NCBI GenBank assembly: GCA_024195265.1
Contig: JAJLRJ010000005.1
Location: 26,558,322 to 26,622,321, forward strand
Length of the DNA: 64,000 nucleotides
Source of the DNA: Dendrophyllia cribrosa
Lineage: Eukaryota > Cnidaria > Anthozoa > Scleractinia > Dendrophylliidae
Direction of reading: 5' to 3'
The position numbers were made by a program, and so were the translations under genes. Shown here one piece after another: positions 22,964 to 35,500 of the stretch. The first letter of the stretch is position 1; each line of letters begins with the position of its first letter. The notes under the pieces are model-generated. The model was not told where the DNA came from. It was given only the letters and a program-made list of their open reading frames with translations, and ran no database searches.

Positions 22964-23194
22964 ATGCTTACTCTCAATGAAATAGTTGCCCTTCTGCAGG
23001 AGGCAAATAAAAGATACGATGGGTTATATCAGAGGCATGAAAACTTAAAAATCAGCTACAACAGCCTTTATCAACATTATATGAAACTGCGAAATAGACT
23101 ACTTTGTCAGGATTGCAAAACACGGTGTAAAAAGGAGGAAGAAGGCGGCTGCACCGAACTTTGTAATCTTTGCAGCGAGTCGTTGTCCAATTGA
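22964..23194 (+). CDS. Small coiled-coil protein with Cys-rich tail
   Basis: A 76-codon frame whose ATG lies three bases after TATATATA (22953-22960). The N-terminal two thirds are a predicted helix (LNEIVALLQEANKRYDGLYQ). The C-terminal part holds six cysteines in CxxC/CxxxC spacing (CQDCKTRC ... CTELCNLC), which suggests zinc binding. I do not recognise a family. The close spacing and the shared upstream box suggest it is transcribed like its neighbours. Confidence 0.5.
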   Translation: MLTLNEIVALLQEANKRYDGLYQRHENLKISYNSLYQHYMKLRNRLLCQDCKTRCKKEEEGGCTELCNLCSESLSN

Positions 23195-23218
23195 ACATTC
23201 ATCATTTTCCTAATAAGC

Positions 23219-23791
23219 ATGGATGTGTTGCGGGCTACTGAAGTTTATGAGCGGTTTACCACACAACTGTCTACCGTTAGACGAATGGATATAGATGAAA
23301 AATACGAGACTCAGCTCTCTGACTTGGATCTCAAACACAAACAAGTCATGCTACTTAACCTAGCCGGCAGTGACTACACAATCGAACTTCACCGTTCACA
23401 ACTGCCAGAAAAGCTTCATACAATCTTCGAAGCTGTGAGTTCTACAGCAGAACAGGGGGCCATACAACAATACCGCGAAAGCCAGTTTGTTATCGTATCA
23501 AATAGAACAAACCAAAATCTAAAATCATGCCTAGACTGCGGCGGCTCTTTTTCAATCGAGTTTGATTCTTCAGAACTTGTTTGTAAAATATGCGCCCGTA
23601 TTGAAATACTAGATGAAACGGTCTATACTTGTAACCAACTCTACAAAATTGATAAAAAAATAAAAAAAACTATTCTACTTCAAAATATCCTTTTATTTGT
23701 TACCTTAACCATATACTCGGAAATGACGAAGCGGAGGAGGCATGTTGATAATTACAGCGTCGAATGGCTCGTCAGCATTCAATTTTTTTGA
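23219..23791 (+). CDS. Zinc-ribbon protein, VLTF-like (probably truncated)
   Basis: The ATG at 23219 opens a frame with a charged helical N-terminal half and a zinc ribbon near residues 102-127: CLDCGG ... ELVCKICARIEILDE. The pair CxxCGG and LVCxxC, spaced about 16 residues apart, resembles the ribbon of late transcription factors (VLTF2/3-like) of large DNA viruses, which direct RNA polymerase to late promoters. After the ribbon the sequence turns into KKIKKTILLQNILLF and an unrelated-looking tail. The C-terminal half expected for VLTF3 is missing, so the gene is probably cut by the element's right edge. It lacks the TATATATA box of its neighbours. The family call is tentative. Confidence 0.45.
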   Translation: MDVLRATEVYERFTTQLSTVRRMDIDEKYETQLSDLDLKHKQVMLLNLAGSDYTIELHRSQLPEKLHTIFEAVSSTAEQGAIQQYRESQFVIVSNRTNQNLKSCLDCGGSFSIEFDSSELVCKICARIEILDETVYTCNQLYKIDKKIKKTILLQNILLFVTLTIYSEMTKRRRHVDNYSVEWLVSIQFF

Positions 23792-23799
23792 TATTCTCT

Positions 23800-25303
23800 G
23801 TGTCGAAAAAAAAAGCACATTGAAGACGCTGGTCACTTACTTTAAATGAATGCCATTAAGAATATTTGACCGATGCCAATTTTTTTTTTTACAGAAACAT
23901 AATACTAGGATAGGTTTGTGTTGTAGTATAACGTTTGTTGAATTACAATGTTGCCCATTGGAGATAATTGCATTTGAAAAAGTACAATTTAACGAAGTTG
24001 CGTGACATGATTGGCAGCTCTTAACTGACAGGAATAATATTAAATTACATGAACTTTAAGTTTTCAGTTCCTAAGGGTTCCAGCAATTGTTGGATGAAAT
24101 TAGATTAGAATCCATTACATTCTGTTAGTTTGAGAGAAGTCTCTTGTCAGTGCATTTTTAAGGGATATTTTTGGGTTTTACCCCTGGGAATTGAGGTGGG
24201 GCCTCTAATACTCCAGGGAATGGTCAGGGGACCGAACCACTTTGGTTTCTTGAATAACTTAGTGAACCTAAAAATCTGTGAAAGTTTGAAAGAAATCGTT
24301 GTGATGGCATGTGTCACGTCTGCCTGGTCCTCTCGTGGACGGACTCTTAATCTTGACGGAGGACAACTCTTCGTTTACAAAGTTATAAACGGGCGGGAGA
24401 ACACAGTTGTTGCTGGAATCCTGTTGAATTGAAGAACCTGACCCCGTTTCCCTAATCTCTGAACTCACAATTTCTCTCACGATGCGCTGAGTTGTCTGTT
24501 GTTGCTTGGTACAGCCTCGCTTTCATTCCTCGCGGGATACGGTTCAGCCCATTTGCGTAAGTTTGCACGCCGGTATATATATAGTCAATGATTGCAAAGA
24601 TCTTTGAATGGACTGAAATTGTGTTGAATAAATGACAAACCGGTTTGCTTACGTACAGCACTGCATGATAACAATACATAATAAAATTATACTTTTAATT
24701 ATAGTCTAGTAAATTTTGATTTCCCCTTTACCTTCGCGACAGAAAATCAGCCCATTGACGGCAAAGATCATCCATGCCGCCATCGATTGCGTTTTGTTTA
24801 CTCAGCATTTGTATGCAACTGGTAAGTAGAAAGGATCGAATGGTCCGGCATGCACAATCTTGCAATCAACATAACTGCCAAATTATATACCACCATGCAA
24901 CATTAATATTTTTTTGTGCAACAATGTATTGCTGACACAACTGTTGATCGATACAAGTAGTGTTTGAGGATGGATTTTGGATAGCATCGCAGATGATGGC
25001 CACACAATCAGATTGTTTTGTGAGATGTTGCAGGAATAGAAGCTGATCATATGTTAAAGTTTGTTGTGTATGATGTTGCACGCAACATAGTCAGCAGTGA
25101 ATACAAACACAAAGTGCAATTTTGTGGTTGCGTGTGATGTTGAATTGTGCATGTCTGGGTCTTAATTATAAAGCTTTTGGGCTCCAGGCAAGGTATTTGA
25201 AAAAGTTCGGGGTAGGTGGAAAATGCAACAATGGAAAAATTTAAAATCCAGACATAAATAAATAAATAAATAAATAAATAATATTAGACTTTATTTAACA
25301 ACC
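23800..25303. other. No recognisable gene
   Basis: Short open frames with no domains. The region 24880-25110 has repeated GCAACA/TGTTGC words in both orientations. An AAAT microsatellite lies at 25255-25281. Confidence 0.4.
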
Positions 25304-25974
25304 TTAAGGTGGCTCCATAGGGTTATTGTTGTAACTTGGCACGCAAGCGGTACTTGTCGAGAGCCGATTTTTCTTAACGAATAATACGGCAATGAAACTT
25401 CGGAAGACGAATGCAAAAGTCCCATATACTTTTAATTTTATTTCGCGTCAATGCACTTGAAATTTACAGAGAGAGTGCATTACATGTTAAACTTTACATC
25501 AAAAGATTTTAAAAAATTTCATCGACTAGTTTTTAAATAAACGCTTCCCTAACAAAAGTGTTACTTCGAATTCTATGAGTAAAATAAGCATATTTAAGAC
25601 ATTGCTTTTGATCACATCAACTGAAATCTAGTGAAGCAAACAGGTTGAAACCTTCAAGTAATGTAGTTTTTATGGTACATGAATAATATATGGTAAAAAA
25701 TATTGTTTTAATTTGTCAGGAAAACGCTGGCATCAACGAATTAACAGAAGGTAATGCGAATTTTAACATTTTGATGGTAAATATTCAACCCAATTTTATT
25801 CGAAAACGCTCTCATAGAATTTTTTTAAACTTTGCAGTCTTGAAGACATACATCTAGACTATAAGAGACGTACAGTCGTTTTCACAGTTTAGGTCTAGAT
25901 GTTGAAAATAAAAATTACTAATATGCAAAAACCATGACCTCATCAGATCGTAACGTTATGGTAACACCGATGCC

Positions 25975-26113
25975 TGTAATGTCCTGAATTATTCATAAGC
26001 TAATCACATGTAGGATCACGTGATAACACAGTAAAATTACAGAGAGTTTCTACAAGCATGGCGTTGTAGCTTGTTTTTATTTAATTCCGTTCGAGATTAC
26101 TCCCGATACCACA
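25975..26113 (+). repeat. 5' LTR
   Basis: 139 bases. Compared with the 3' LTR it differs at two positions (CATAAGCTAATC against CATGAGCTGATC) and lacks two T in the TTTTTC stretch. The small difference means that the Gypsy insertion is fairly young. Confidence 0.92.
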
Positions 26114-26131
26114 TCTGGCGACGAGGATGCA
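26114..26131 (+). promoter_or_regulatory. Candidate primer-binding site
   Basis: TCTGGCGACGAGGATGCA directly follows the LTR, where the tRNA primer pairs in LTR elements. The TGGCGACGAGG start is of the kind seen in this group. The tRNA itself was not identified. Confidence 0.4.
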
Positions 26132-26252
26132 GCCATTTATGAATCACTCATCCAATATTCACAACAACACTGGTTTTCATTGAAGAATTCCCTGTGCAAA
26201 GTTTTCTTGGAAGCACGTGCTGATTGCGACGCGCTCAACTCTGTCAGACCTC

Positions 26253-29200
26253 ATGGCGGTTTCGCTGCCAAGTTTTCCACCGTTCGACGTCCACGCCGAT
26301 GGCAATGCGGGTCCACGATGGAAAAAATGGATAGGACGCTTAGAAAGAATACTCATTGGAATGAACATCACAGTTGCGAAACGAAAACGGGCTTTGTTGT
26401 TGCACTATGCTTGACTCGTCCCCAGTCGTCTCTTAATTAACGAGAGGAGCGCGAGGTGTGATGGGAAGAAGGAAAGAGGGGAGACGACTGGCAGATCCTG
26501 TTTTCAAGATGGCGGACGAAATAATGGCGGACAGTGGTGAAATTTTAAATTTGGAAAATAGGCCGTTCCATCGGGCCTTCTTGAGTCGGAAGTTACCTTG
26601 CCCTCATATTCTATGTAGAGCCGAGCTCGGTTGAACATTTTATGAGAAAACAGGGCTGGATCAAAATGATGAAAAATTCGAACAAGAAGCGTGGCGATCG
26701 GCGAGGAGACCAAAAATCACGTACAGTGGCTATCCACTCATCGATTGACCGAGGTTTGTAGCTTCTATTGTTATCTTAATCCGCATTTTCACGCTACAAA
26801 TTGGACATTTTGAATAATTTACAATGTATAAGCTTAAACTTTATGATTTGCATATGTTGCAATCTGAACAAGTAGTGTTATAATATTTTTAATATCAGTT
26901 CGTTTCTTTAAAATATACTCAGGGCTACGAATGTTTAACGGTTGCGGGATGTGCTGGCCTTGAAATGGTCGCTAAAGATACAATGGAGTGTGCATGCCTT
27001 CGCGTCCTTTCAGCTCACACCAGAACATACACTTACATAGTATGGTTATGAAAGAAAGAAGACAACGCTACACAGTTGTACGGGATGTCGGGGGAGAGAA
27101 GTAAAGCACATGAAAATAACTGCCATCGAAGCCAAAAGGATGGACTTAATAATAAGGAACTCGAAGATATTAAATGTAGTTATTTTTTTAGAAATCAACT
27201 GTACAGTATGTCATGTTATTTTATTTTTCATAAAATACAAGCTAATACAAGACTGATTTCTGTTAACTGTTTAGTATTTCATGTTGCCTTGTACACTGCT
27301 TTGATGGTCGTATGTCCCTCATCTGCCTGAAAAAAGCTTTTAAAATACAAAACCATGTCAACATTGCTATTTTGTCCTCCAGATGTCGAAATCTTTTTAA
27401 ATATAAAGGCAAACCCTTTATATTTGTGGTTTTGTGGCTTATTTATATACTGGTTAAACAAAATCACAGTTTTTCACTGCAGACACCCCCGATGCAACAC
27501 TGAACTGTACTTCATATATTATCTTGTACACTGCTTTTCTGTACTGGGTTGTACATGTTTGTCCCTCATCTGCCTGAAAAAGTTTTTTCTAGTCAACATT
27601 ACTATTTTGCCTTCCAGATGTTATATACTGTAACTATTATAAGGACAAACCCTATATTATTTTTTCACATATTTTGTTTTCGTTTTGTTTTCTTAACCTT
27701 ATGCCCTTGCCCCTACCCTCTTATTTTGTGGTTACTCTCTTATACTATACTTACTGCAATAATTCGGCCCTGGGTGCTTATTTCATTTTGCGACCTTAAA
27801 GTTGGGTACTCACCATATTCAAGGTGGGTGGTTATTTGAGGGTTGGTGCTTATTATTTTTTCAACATTTTCAGAAAATGAGGACATTTTTACAGAATAAC
27901 AAAACAAAGGATAACAAGTATATTTCGCTTCAACCAAATAAAACAAAACTCAGACTGAAACATGAATAAGGCATAAACAGTATAAACAGTTCATTAAAAA
28001 TCTGAGCTTTGAACGGTCAGTCAAGGAATTAAATTAAAAGCCAATTTCGGAAACAGAATTGATGCCCCTCTTACTTCAAGATGGACTAGTACAAAAATGT
28101 TTTTGAGGTGTGGGTGGGGAGGGTGGTAAGGGGTGGGCGCTTAATTTTTTTGGCTTTCAGAGTGGGCACTTAAATCGAGGTGGGCACTTATTTGGGGTGG
28201 GTGATTATTTGAAGGTAGGCACTTTATCGAATAAGTATGATATACAAATTCAACAAAAATATTAAAAAATAGTTTTGGTATCCTGACTGCAATACAAGCA
28301 ACCTCGGTGCGGTACCCTATGCCCTTGTCCCCTACCCACTTCTTTTGTGGTTTTTAAATCTGCCTGGCTCTCTTATATACAGATCAAACAAATTAAATGT
28401 AATAAAAAGTTTTGATGTCCAGACGGCATTACAGACACCCTCAATCAATGCAACATAACTAATCCACATAACTATTTTGCCCTCCAGTTGTTATAAAATT
28501 TCAGATACAAGAACAAACCCTTACATATATTTTTTTCCCTCTGCCTTCATGTTTTTGTTTTTGTCACCTTATGCCCTTGCCCACTACCCTCTCATTTTGT
28601 GGTTTTTAAATCTACCTGACTCTCTTATATAGAAATTAAACAAAATGATATTAAGACACAGTTTCAATATCCTGACAGCAATACAGACACCTTCAATTTT
28701 CAAGGCAAACCCTGTATAGCTTTCCTCTGCCTTCGCATATTTTGTTTTATTCACATTATGCCCTTGTCCCTGCCCTCTTGTTTTGGGGTTTTTAAATCTA
28801 CCTGGATCTTTTATATACAGCTTAAACAAAATGATATTAAAACATAGTTTTGGTATATCCTAACAACAATACAGACATCCAAAAGGCTACTCGAAGAAAA
28901 AGCTTCTCTTAACTTCCAACACCGCAGAAATTACACTGATCTACTTGTGTTACAATTCTTCACATGTACAAGTACGAAAAAACGCCAGAAAAAGCCAATA
29001 CCAACTTTTCGACTCACGATTTCCCAGTCGTTTCTCCCTTCTCCCTTCTTCCTTCCCGTCATCCCCTTCGTTAAAGAACCCGTTCTAGTCTTCCACGCCA
29101 AATACTAATAATAAGAGACGACTGGGGACGAGTCAGGCACTATGCCGGCCCCGACGTAGACGAAATCTTCGACACACTGCCAAACACAGGCGACGATGAA

Positions 29201-31616
29201 GATTACGACACGGCCGTCGCAAAACTAAACGAGTATTTCTCCCTACAAGTGAACACTACATATGAAGTATACAATTTTCGCCAGACGAAGCAGAAAGAGG
29301 GTGAATCACTCGATAGTTTTCATACCAGGCTTCGCCAACTCGCGAAAACCTGCGAATTCAGCGATGTTGACAAAGAAATTAAAGAACACATCATTTTGAC
29401 GTGCAGTTCCAGCTCGCTTCGACGCCGAGCGCTACGTGAAAACCCAACGCCAGAAGGACTATTGAAGCTAGGCAGAGCATTAGAACTTAGTGAGAAGCAA
29501 GCGAAAGACGTGGAAGCTACCGGAGGCGAATTCGAAGCTGTCAACAAAATTAAACCAAAAGAAGAGAATCGGGACAGCCGCCCGCGCGACCGGCGTGACG
29601 CACAGTCACGCAATCGTCGTTATGGAAACAAGCAAGGCAAATCTCCTAGAAAATGTGGACACTGTGGTGGGTACGCACCTCACAAAAATCCATGTCCTGC
29701 ACGAGGAAAGACCTGCAAAGCCTGCGGGAAAATTGGCCATTTTGCTCATGTTTGCCGTTCAAAACCTCGTACCGTGGCCCCAGTGGAAACTGGTCAAAGC
29801 TCTGACGAAGAATACGAGTATGTCTACACTATCGACCATCAAGAAAACAAGAATCCGCCTATATGTCAGCTACAAATCAATGGAAAAACCATGGAGATGA
29901 TGATCGACTCGGGTGCATCTGTTAACCTTCTTGACGAAACAACATTTCAAAGAATTAACAGTCACGGCAGCGAAAGCCTGCAACCTGCTCACACCAAGAT
30001 TTATTCCTATGGATCCAAAACCCCCCTTCCTCTCCTGGGAACTCTCACTGCAAGTGTGAAATACAGCAACGCGAGTACCTCTGCCCAGCTAATTGTTGTT
30101 AAAGGAGAAAATGAAAAACTTCTCAGCTATCACACTGCACATAAACTAGGTCTGATTGCGGTTTCTATTAGCACTGCCACTGTCGCTGAAAGAAACAAAG
30201 ACGACCCAAAGTTTTTAAAAGAAGAGTTCAAAGCACTGTTTGGAGGCATAGGAAAAGTACCAAACAAAGAAGTGAAGTTACACATTGACCCAGATGTTAC
30301 ACCCCGAGAGCAACCCCACAGACGAATTCCATTCCATGTTAGAGAAGATGTCGCAAAAGAGCTTGAAAGACTTGAGAAATTAGACATCATTGAGAAAGTT
30401 GAAGGGCCCACACCCTGGATCAGTCCAATTGTTGTCGTCCCCAAGAAATCCGGAGAAGTTAGAATCCGTGTTGATATGCGAGAGGCAAATAAAGCTGTTA
30501 AGCGGGAAAAGCATTTCATGCCAACCATTGACGACCTTATTGCTGATTTGAATGGTGCAACACACTTCACTACATTAGATCTGTCCTCAGGGTACCACCA
30601 GCTCGAGTTAGCACCTGAATGAAAGCCGTTATGTCACAACCTTCAGTACACATGCTGGCCTAAGAAGATACAAACGTCTGCCATTTGGAATTAATGCAGC
30701 GTCAGAAATGTTCCAGGAAGCGATCAGAGAACTCCTTACTGGCCTCCCAGGATGTAAAAACATCTCAGATGACATCATAGTATTTGGAATAGGCCAGGAA
30801 GAGCACAACAAGAAGCTCCGTGGTGTCCTCCAGAGGCTCAAAGAAAACAACCTCCGTCTGAACAAAGACAAGTGTGAGTTCTCCAAGACTGAAATCAAGT
30901 TCTACGGTCACATTTCCAGCTCTGTCGGTGTGAGACCTGATCCAAAGAAAGTTGACGCAATCCTCAAAGCAAAACCTCCTCAGAACCCCAGTGAAGTGAA
31001 GTCTCTTCTTGGTATGGCACAGTACGTATCCCGATTCATACCAGACTATGCCACAATCACGACTCCATTGCGCCTGCTGACACGACAGGACACGCCCTGG
31101 AAATGGGAGCAAGAGGAACAGAGAGCATTGGACAAGCTGAAAGAAGCCCTCGTTGGAGATCAAGTCATGTCGTATCTTGATCCAAGAAAGAAGACCGAAA
31201 TCATCGTCGATGCAAGTCCAACTGGCCTTGGTGGACTGTTAGTACAGGATGGCAAAGTTCTTGGCTATGCAAGTCGTGCCCTGAGTGATGTTGAAAGTCG
31301 TTACTCCCAAACAGAGAAAGAGAGATGCTTGCTGTAGTATGGGGAGTAGAACATTTTCATCTGTATGTTTATGGTGCCCAGTTTTCTGTCATCACTGATC
31401 ATAAGCCACTCATTGGCATTTTCAAGAACCACAAGCAAACTTCCCCAAGAATGGAAAGGTGGAAACTTCGACTCATGCCCTATGACTGTCAGCTAGACTA
31501 TCGACCTGGAAGAGATGCCGAAAATCCTGCTGATTATATGAGCCGACATCCCTGTCCCACAGCACTGGAAGAACAAAATTTGGCTGAAGATTATGTCAAC
31601 TATGTATGCACTAATG
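26253..31616 (+). pseudogene. Gypsy gag-pol (gag, protease, RT, RNase H), broken
   Basis: The ATG at 26253 starts gag (SLPSFPPFDVHADG..). The frame is cut at 26410 by a DNA element and resumes at 29146 in the same frame. Gag ends in two zinc knuckles (CGHCGG..., then CKACGKIGHFAHVC, about 29655-29755). Protease shows MIDSGASVNLL. RT follows with the QPHRRIPFHVRE approach, WISPIVVVPKKSGEVRI, the LDLSSGYHQLEL segment and NISDDIIVFG, the form of the catalytic box seen here. RNase H has IIVDASPTGLGG, TEKE and ITDHKPL. There is a four-base insertion near 30619 and a frameshift near 31320. The protein stops shortly after the RNase H (SRHPCPTALEEQ); the integrase resumes at 60.0 kb. Confidence 0.9.
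26411..29136. mobile_element. 2.7 kb non-autonomous DNA element in gag, 9-bp TSD
   Basis: The inverted ends share TGACTCGTCCCCAGTCG and more. GCACTATGC flanks both sides (26402-26410 and 29137-29145), and the gag frame is restored if the insert and one copy are removed. A nine-base duplication fits Mutator-like elements, an eight-base reading fits hAT or P. There is no transposase. The interior has diverged repeats of about 180-230 bases (starting near 27330, 27565, 28310, 28560 and 28745) with the shared words TTATGCCCTTGCCC and ATTTTGTGGTT. Confidence 0.85.
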
Positions 31617-31619
31617 CAA

Positions 31620-32027
31620 GTAGTGGTAAGAATGCATGTCGTAGCCCACCCTTGAAGTACTTTTTTCCCACATATTTCCGAAATCCACCGTCATCGAATT
31701 TTTAAAAATAGTATTTTCAAACCCTGATTAAAACCGTAATACGATTTCCGTGATTTAGACTGATTTGCTTTTAAGGAGTCACTTTTTTTTCACAAGAATA
31801 AAGGAATTCCTTCGGGTACTCTTAAATTGTGAAAATAAAAATATCCTTAAAATGAAATAAATTAAATAGATTAAATAACGAAATGTAATATTTTTTAATA
31901 TTGACTAAAATGTAAAGAAATTATGACCTCGTTCGCTTTGCTCACTCGGGGTGGATTTCGGAAATATGTGGGAAAAAAGTACCTTTTAAGGATATTTGCT
32001 ACGACATGCATTCTTACCACCACTCTC
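31620..32027. repeat. Inverted repeat at the Gypsy/Polinton junction
   Basis: The left arm (GTGGTAAGAATGCATGTCG, then a segment ending TTTCCGAAATCCACC near 31690) is the reverse complement of 31953-32027 with one internal gap. About 260 AT-rich bases lie between the arms. It may be a MITE that landed at the junction or the remains of a terminal repeat. The target duplication is not clear. Confidence 0.65.
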
Positions 32028-32564
32028 TTAGATCCAAGGTTCTTAGTGAATTTTGTCAATATTCTAGGAAGGGGTTTTTCCCATTATATCATGAATTTAT
32101 AGAATATCAAGAATTTACAGCCGCTCTTTTAAATTTTTAATATTTTCAATATTTTCTTGAAGTGAGTGAAATAGGTAAAAACAATTTCCCACGCGTGGGA
32201 AACTATCTTTGTGCTATTGTGTAAATATTGATTTTAATCTAAATGCAATGAGACAATTTTACAATTTTACATCTGCTCATTTTTAAAAATAGTAAACGAA
32301 ACTTCTCGAACATATTGCTATAAACTTTACTATAAACTGTTCAAGTAAACTTTTGAAGTAAACTTTATTTGAAAAATTTACTTTTTTAAAAAAGTTTATA
32401 AAAAACTTTATTGAATTGTGATTGGTTGAAAAATCATATGACTGATAACATCTGCTCTGGATTTAATTAATTTTTGTCTGTAGGAAATGTAAATATTTTG
32501 ATTTTGAGTTGTAGCAGAAAAAAAAATGGAAAGTTAAAAAAAAATATTTACATAATATAAAAGG
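32028..32564. other. Non-coding Polinton edge
   Basis: AT-rich stretch before the polymerase. It holds a palindrome TTTCCCACGCGTGGGAAA near 32187 and several TAAACTTTA words at 32330-32410. Just before the polymerase ATG lies ACATAATATAAAAGG. Confidence 0.5.
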
Positions 32565-35500
32565 ATGCCTTCAAAGGATTTAACTAATCTTTCATTTCGA
32601 AGAATTAAAGAAGATAAAAAAAGGTAAAAAAACTAAATTGAAAAAAAAGTATTCTGAATATAAAAATCAAGAAAAACAAAAACTGATTGATGAAATTATA
32701 GGAATAGAAAAACAAAGAAAAAAAATTAAAAAAGCTAAAACTAAATCAATAAAGAAAATAAAGAAATCAAAATTAAGAAAGAAAATTAAAACTTTTGATG
32801 ATTATTTTCTTGAACGTATAAAAAACAGGAAAATTCCAAAAGATACTCCAAAATATTTAAGGAAAGCTCTTGAAAGAGCAATGAAAGAATACCAAGTTGG
32901 AATAAAACTTGAAAAATCTGCTCTTGATAATTTTGCTGAAAAGTATTTTATTGAAGGAAAACCAAATATTTTACCTAATAATTATTTCAAGGAAAAAGCT
33001 TCACAATTAAAAGATTTTCTTAGAAATCATAGAAATATCAAAGTTAGAATTGTAATGGTTTGTTTAATGGGACAAATGTTTAAAGATGGTAAAAAGATTG
33101 TAGAAACGACAGATAAGGCTTATTTTCATTCTGAAACACATATTAATCTTGAACGTACAGATGTTAAAGAAATTCTGTTTAAAATGATTTATGAAATTAT
33201 TTTTAATATTTCAATTTATCAAAAAAATGGTTCAGGTTGGTATTTTAAAGAGGTGTTATCATTAGAAATTCATATTATAGATTACAAACCTTTAAAAGGT
33301 TCATCATATATTAAACTTCCTGATTTTATTTCAAGAAAGAAAGCGATAATTAACTTAGAAAATAAAAAGGATGACAAATGTTTCATGTGGTGTATTTTAA
33401 GATACTTACGTCAACCTAAATATAGACATCCTCAAAGAATAACAGATTTAAAACAATATGAAAATGATCTTAATTTCAAAGGTATAGATTTTCCAGTAAA
33501 ATTGACAGATATAAAAAAGTTTGAAAAACAAAATCCTAATATTCCAGGAATAAATGTATTTTCAATTAATGAATATAATAAATTTTATCCTTTAAGAATG
33601 AATGATAAAGATTGTAATAATTCAATAGATTTATTTCTTTATGAAGAAAATGGAAAATCACATTATTCACTTTTTTCAAGATTTATTAATTCACAAGTTA
33701 GTAAAAATTAAAAAAAAAAATATTATTGTAAAAAATGTTTATCTCATTTTATAAAAGAGGAATTATTTCAAAAACATATTAGGTATTGTTCTAATAATGA
33801 AACAGTTGCAATAAAAATGCCTCCTAAAAACTCATTTCTTTTCTTTAAAAATCATTATAAAAATTTACCTTTACCTTTTGTGGCTTATTCTGATTTTGAA
33901 TGTTTCACAAAACCAATGAATAATTGTGAACCAAATCCAAATCATTCTTTCACAATGGAATATCAAAAACATGAACCTTGTGAATTCTGTCTTTATATCA
34001 AACCATTAGATGGTATAGATATTCAAATAGAACCAAATCCATTAATTTACACAAAGAAAACAGAAGATGAAGATATTGCTAAAATATTTGTTAAAAAGTT
34101 AGAATCAATTACTTAATCAATATATAAAAATTTTTATAAATTTCCAAAGAAGATGATATTTACAGATGAAAATAGTAAAGATTTTATTAATTCATCTTTT
34201 TGTCATATTTGTGAACAACCATTTCAAAAAGATGATAAGAAGGTTAGAGATCATTGTCATTTCTCTGGTGAATATAGAGGAGCTGCTCATAACATTTGTA
34301 ATCTTAATTGTAGAAAACCTTTATTACTTCCAGTAATATTTCATAATCTTCAAGGTTATGATTCACATCTCTTTATAAAACAATTATCAAAGATTAAAGG
34401 TGATTTATCGTGTATTCCATCAACAGAAGAGAAATATATATCATTTTCTAAGAAAATAAAAGTTGATGAATATAAATCAAAGAAAACTCAAGAAGTTGTA
34501 TCTTTAAACTTTGAAATTCGTTTTATTGATTCATTTAAGTTTATGCAAACTTCTTTAGCAAATCTTGTTTCAAATCTACAACCAGAAGATTTTCATTGTA
34601 TAAAAAGTATATAATAATATTGAATTGTTAACAAGAAAAGGAGTTTATCCATATGATTATGTTACTTCAATAGATAAATTTCAAGAAACACAATTACCAC
34701 CAAAATCAGAGTTTTATTCTAAATTAAATAATGAAGATATTTCAGACTCTGATTGTGATCATGCACAAAAAGTATGGAATCAATTTAATTGTAAAACTAT
34801 TCAAGATTATCTTGATTTATATCTAAAGTCGGACGTTTTACTTCTTGCTGATGTTTTTGAAAACTTTCGTAAGACATGCTTGAAACATCATAATTTAGAC
34901 CCAGCACACTATTTCACATCACCTGGATTAGCTTGGGATGCTTGTCTTAAAGAAACTAAACAAAGACTTCAATTATTACATGATTATGATATGTTAATGA
35001 TGTTTGAAAAAGGAATTAGAGGAGGAATAACTCATATATCAAAAAGACATTCAGAAGCAAATAATAAATATATGGAAAATTATAATAAAAATAAAGAATC
35101 AAAATTTATTACATATTTAGATGCAAATAATCTTTATGGTTGGTCAATGATTCAAAGATTACCATCTCATGGATTTAAATGGATGAATGTTAATAATCTT
35201 ACAAAAGAAAATGTAATTAAACTTTTAGAACAGAGAATTACAAATAAAGGCTATATATTTGAAGTAGATCTTCAATATCCAAAGAAAATATGGAAAGAAC
35301 ATAATGATTATCCACTTGCTACAGAAAGATTAAAGCTTGAAGGAGGAGTTGATAAACTTGTTGGTACTTTTTATAAAAAAAAAAAGAATTATGTTATACA
35401 TTATAAAAATCTTAGACAATGTTTAGAATTAGGTCTTAAACTTAAAAAAGTACATAGAGGAATAAGATTTATTCAATCAGAATGGATGAAACCTTATATA

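Larger units (their letters stand above)
20800..23800. mobile_element. Polinton-like virus fragment no. 1
   Basis: Five clustered genes (one divergent, four co-oriented) have spacers of 24-60 bases. Several carry the same TATATATA box, and one encodes a penton-like capsid protein. No polymerase, ATPase, protease, major capsid or integrase is present, and neither edge has a visible inverted repeat. It is a fragment of an integrated virus-like element. Confidence 0.6.

Noticed and set aside
27312..28829. Several open frames inside the gag-located DNA element
   Set aside because: They follow the internal diverged repeats and show no transposase.
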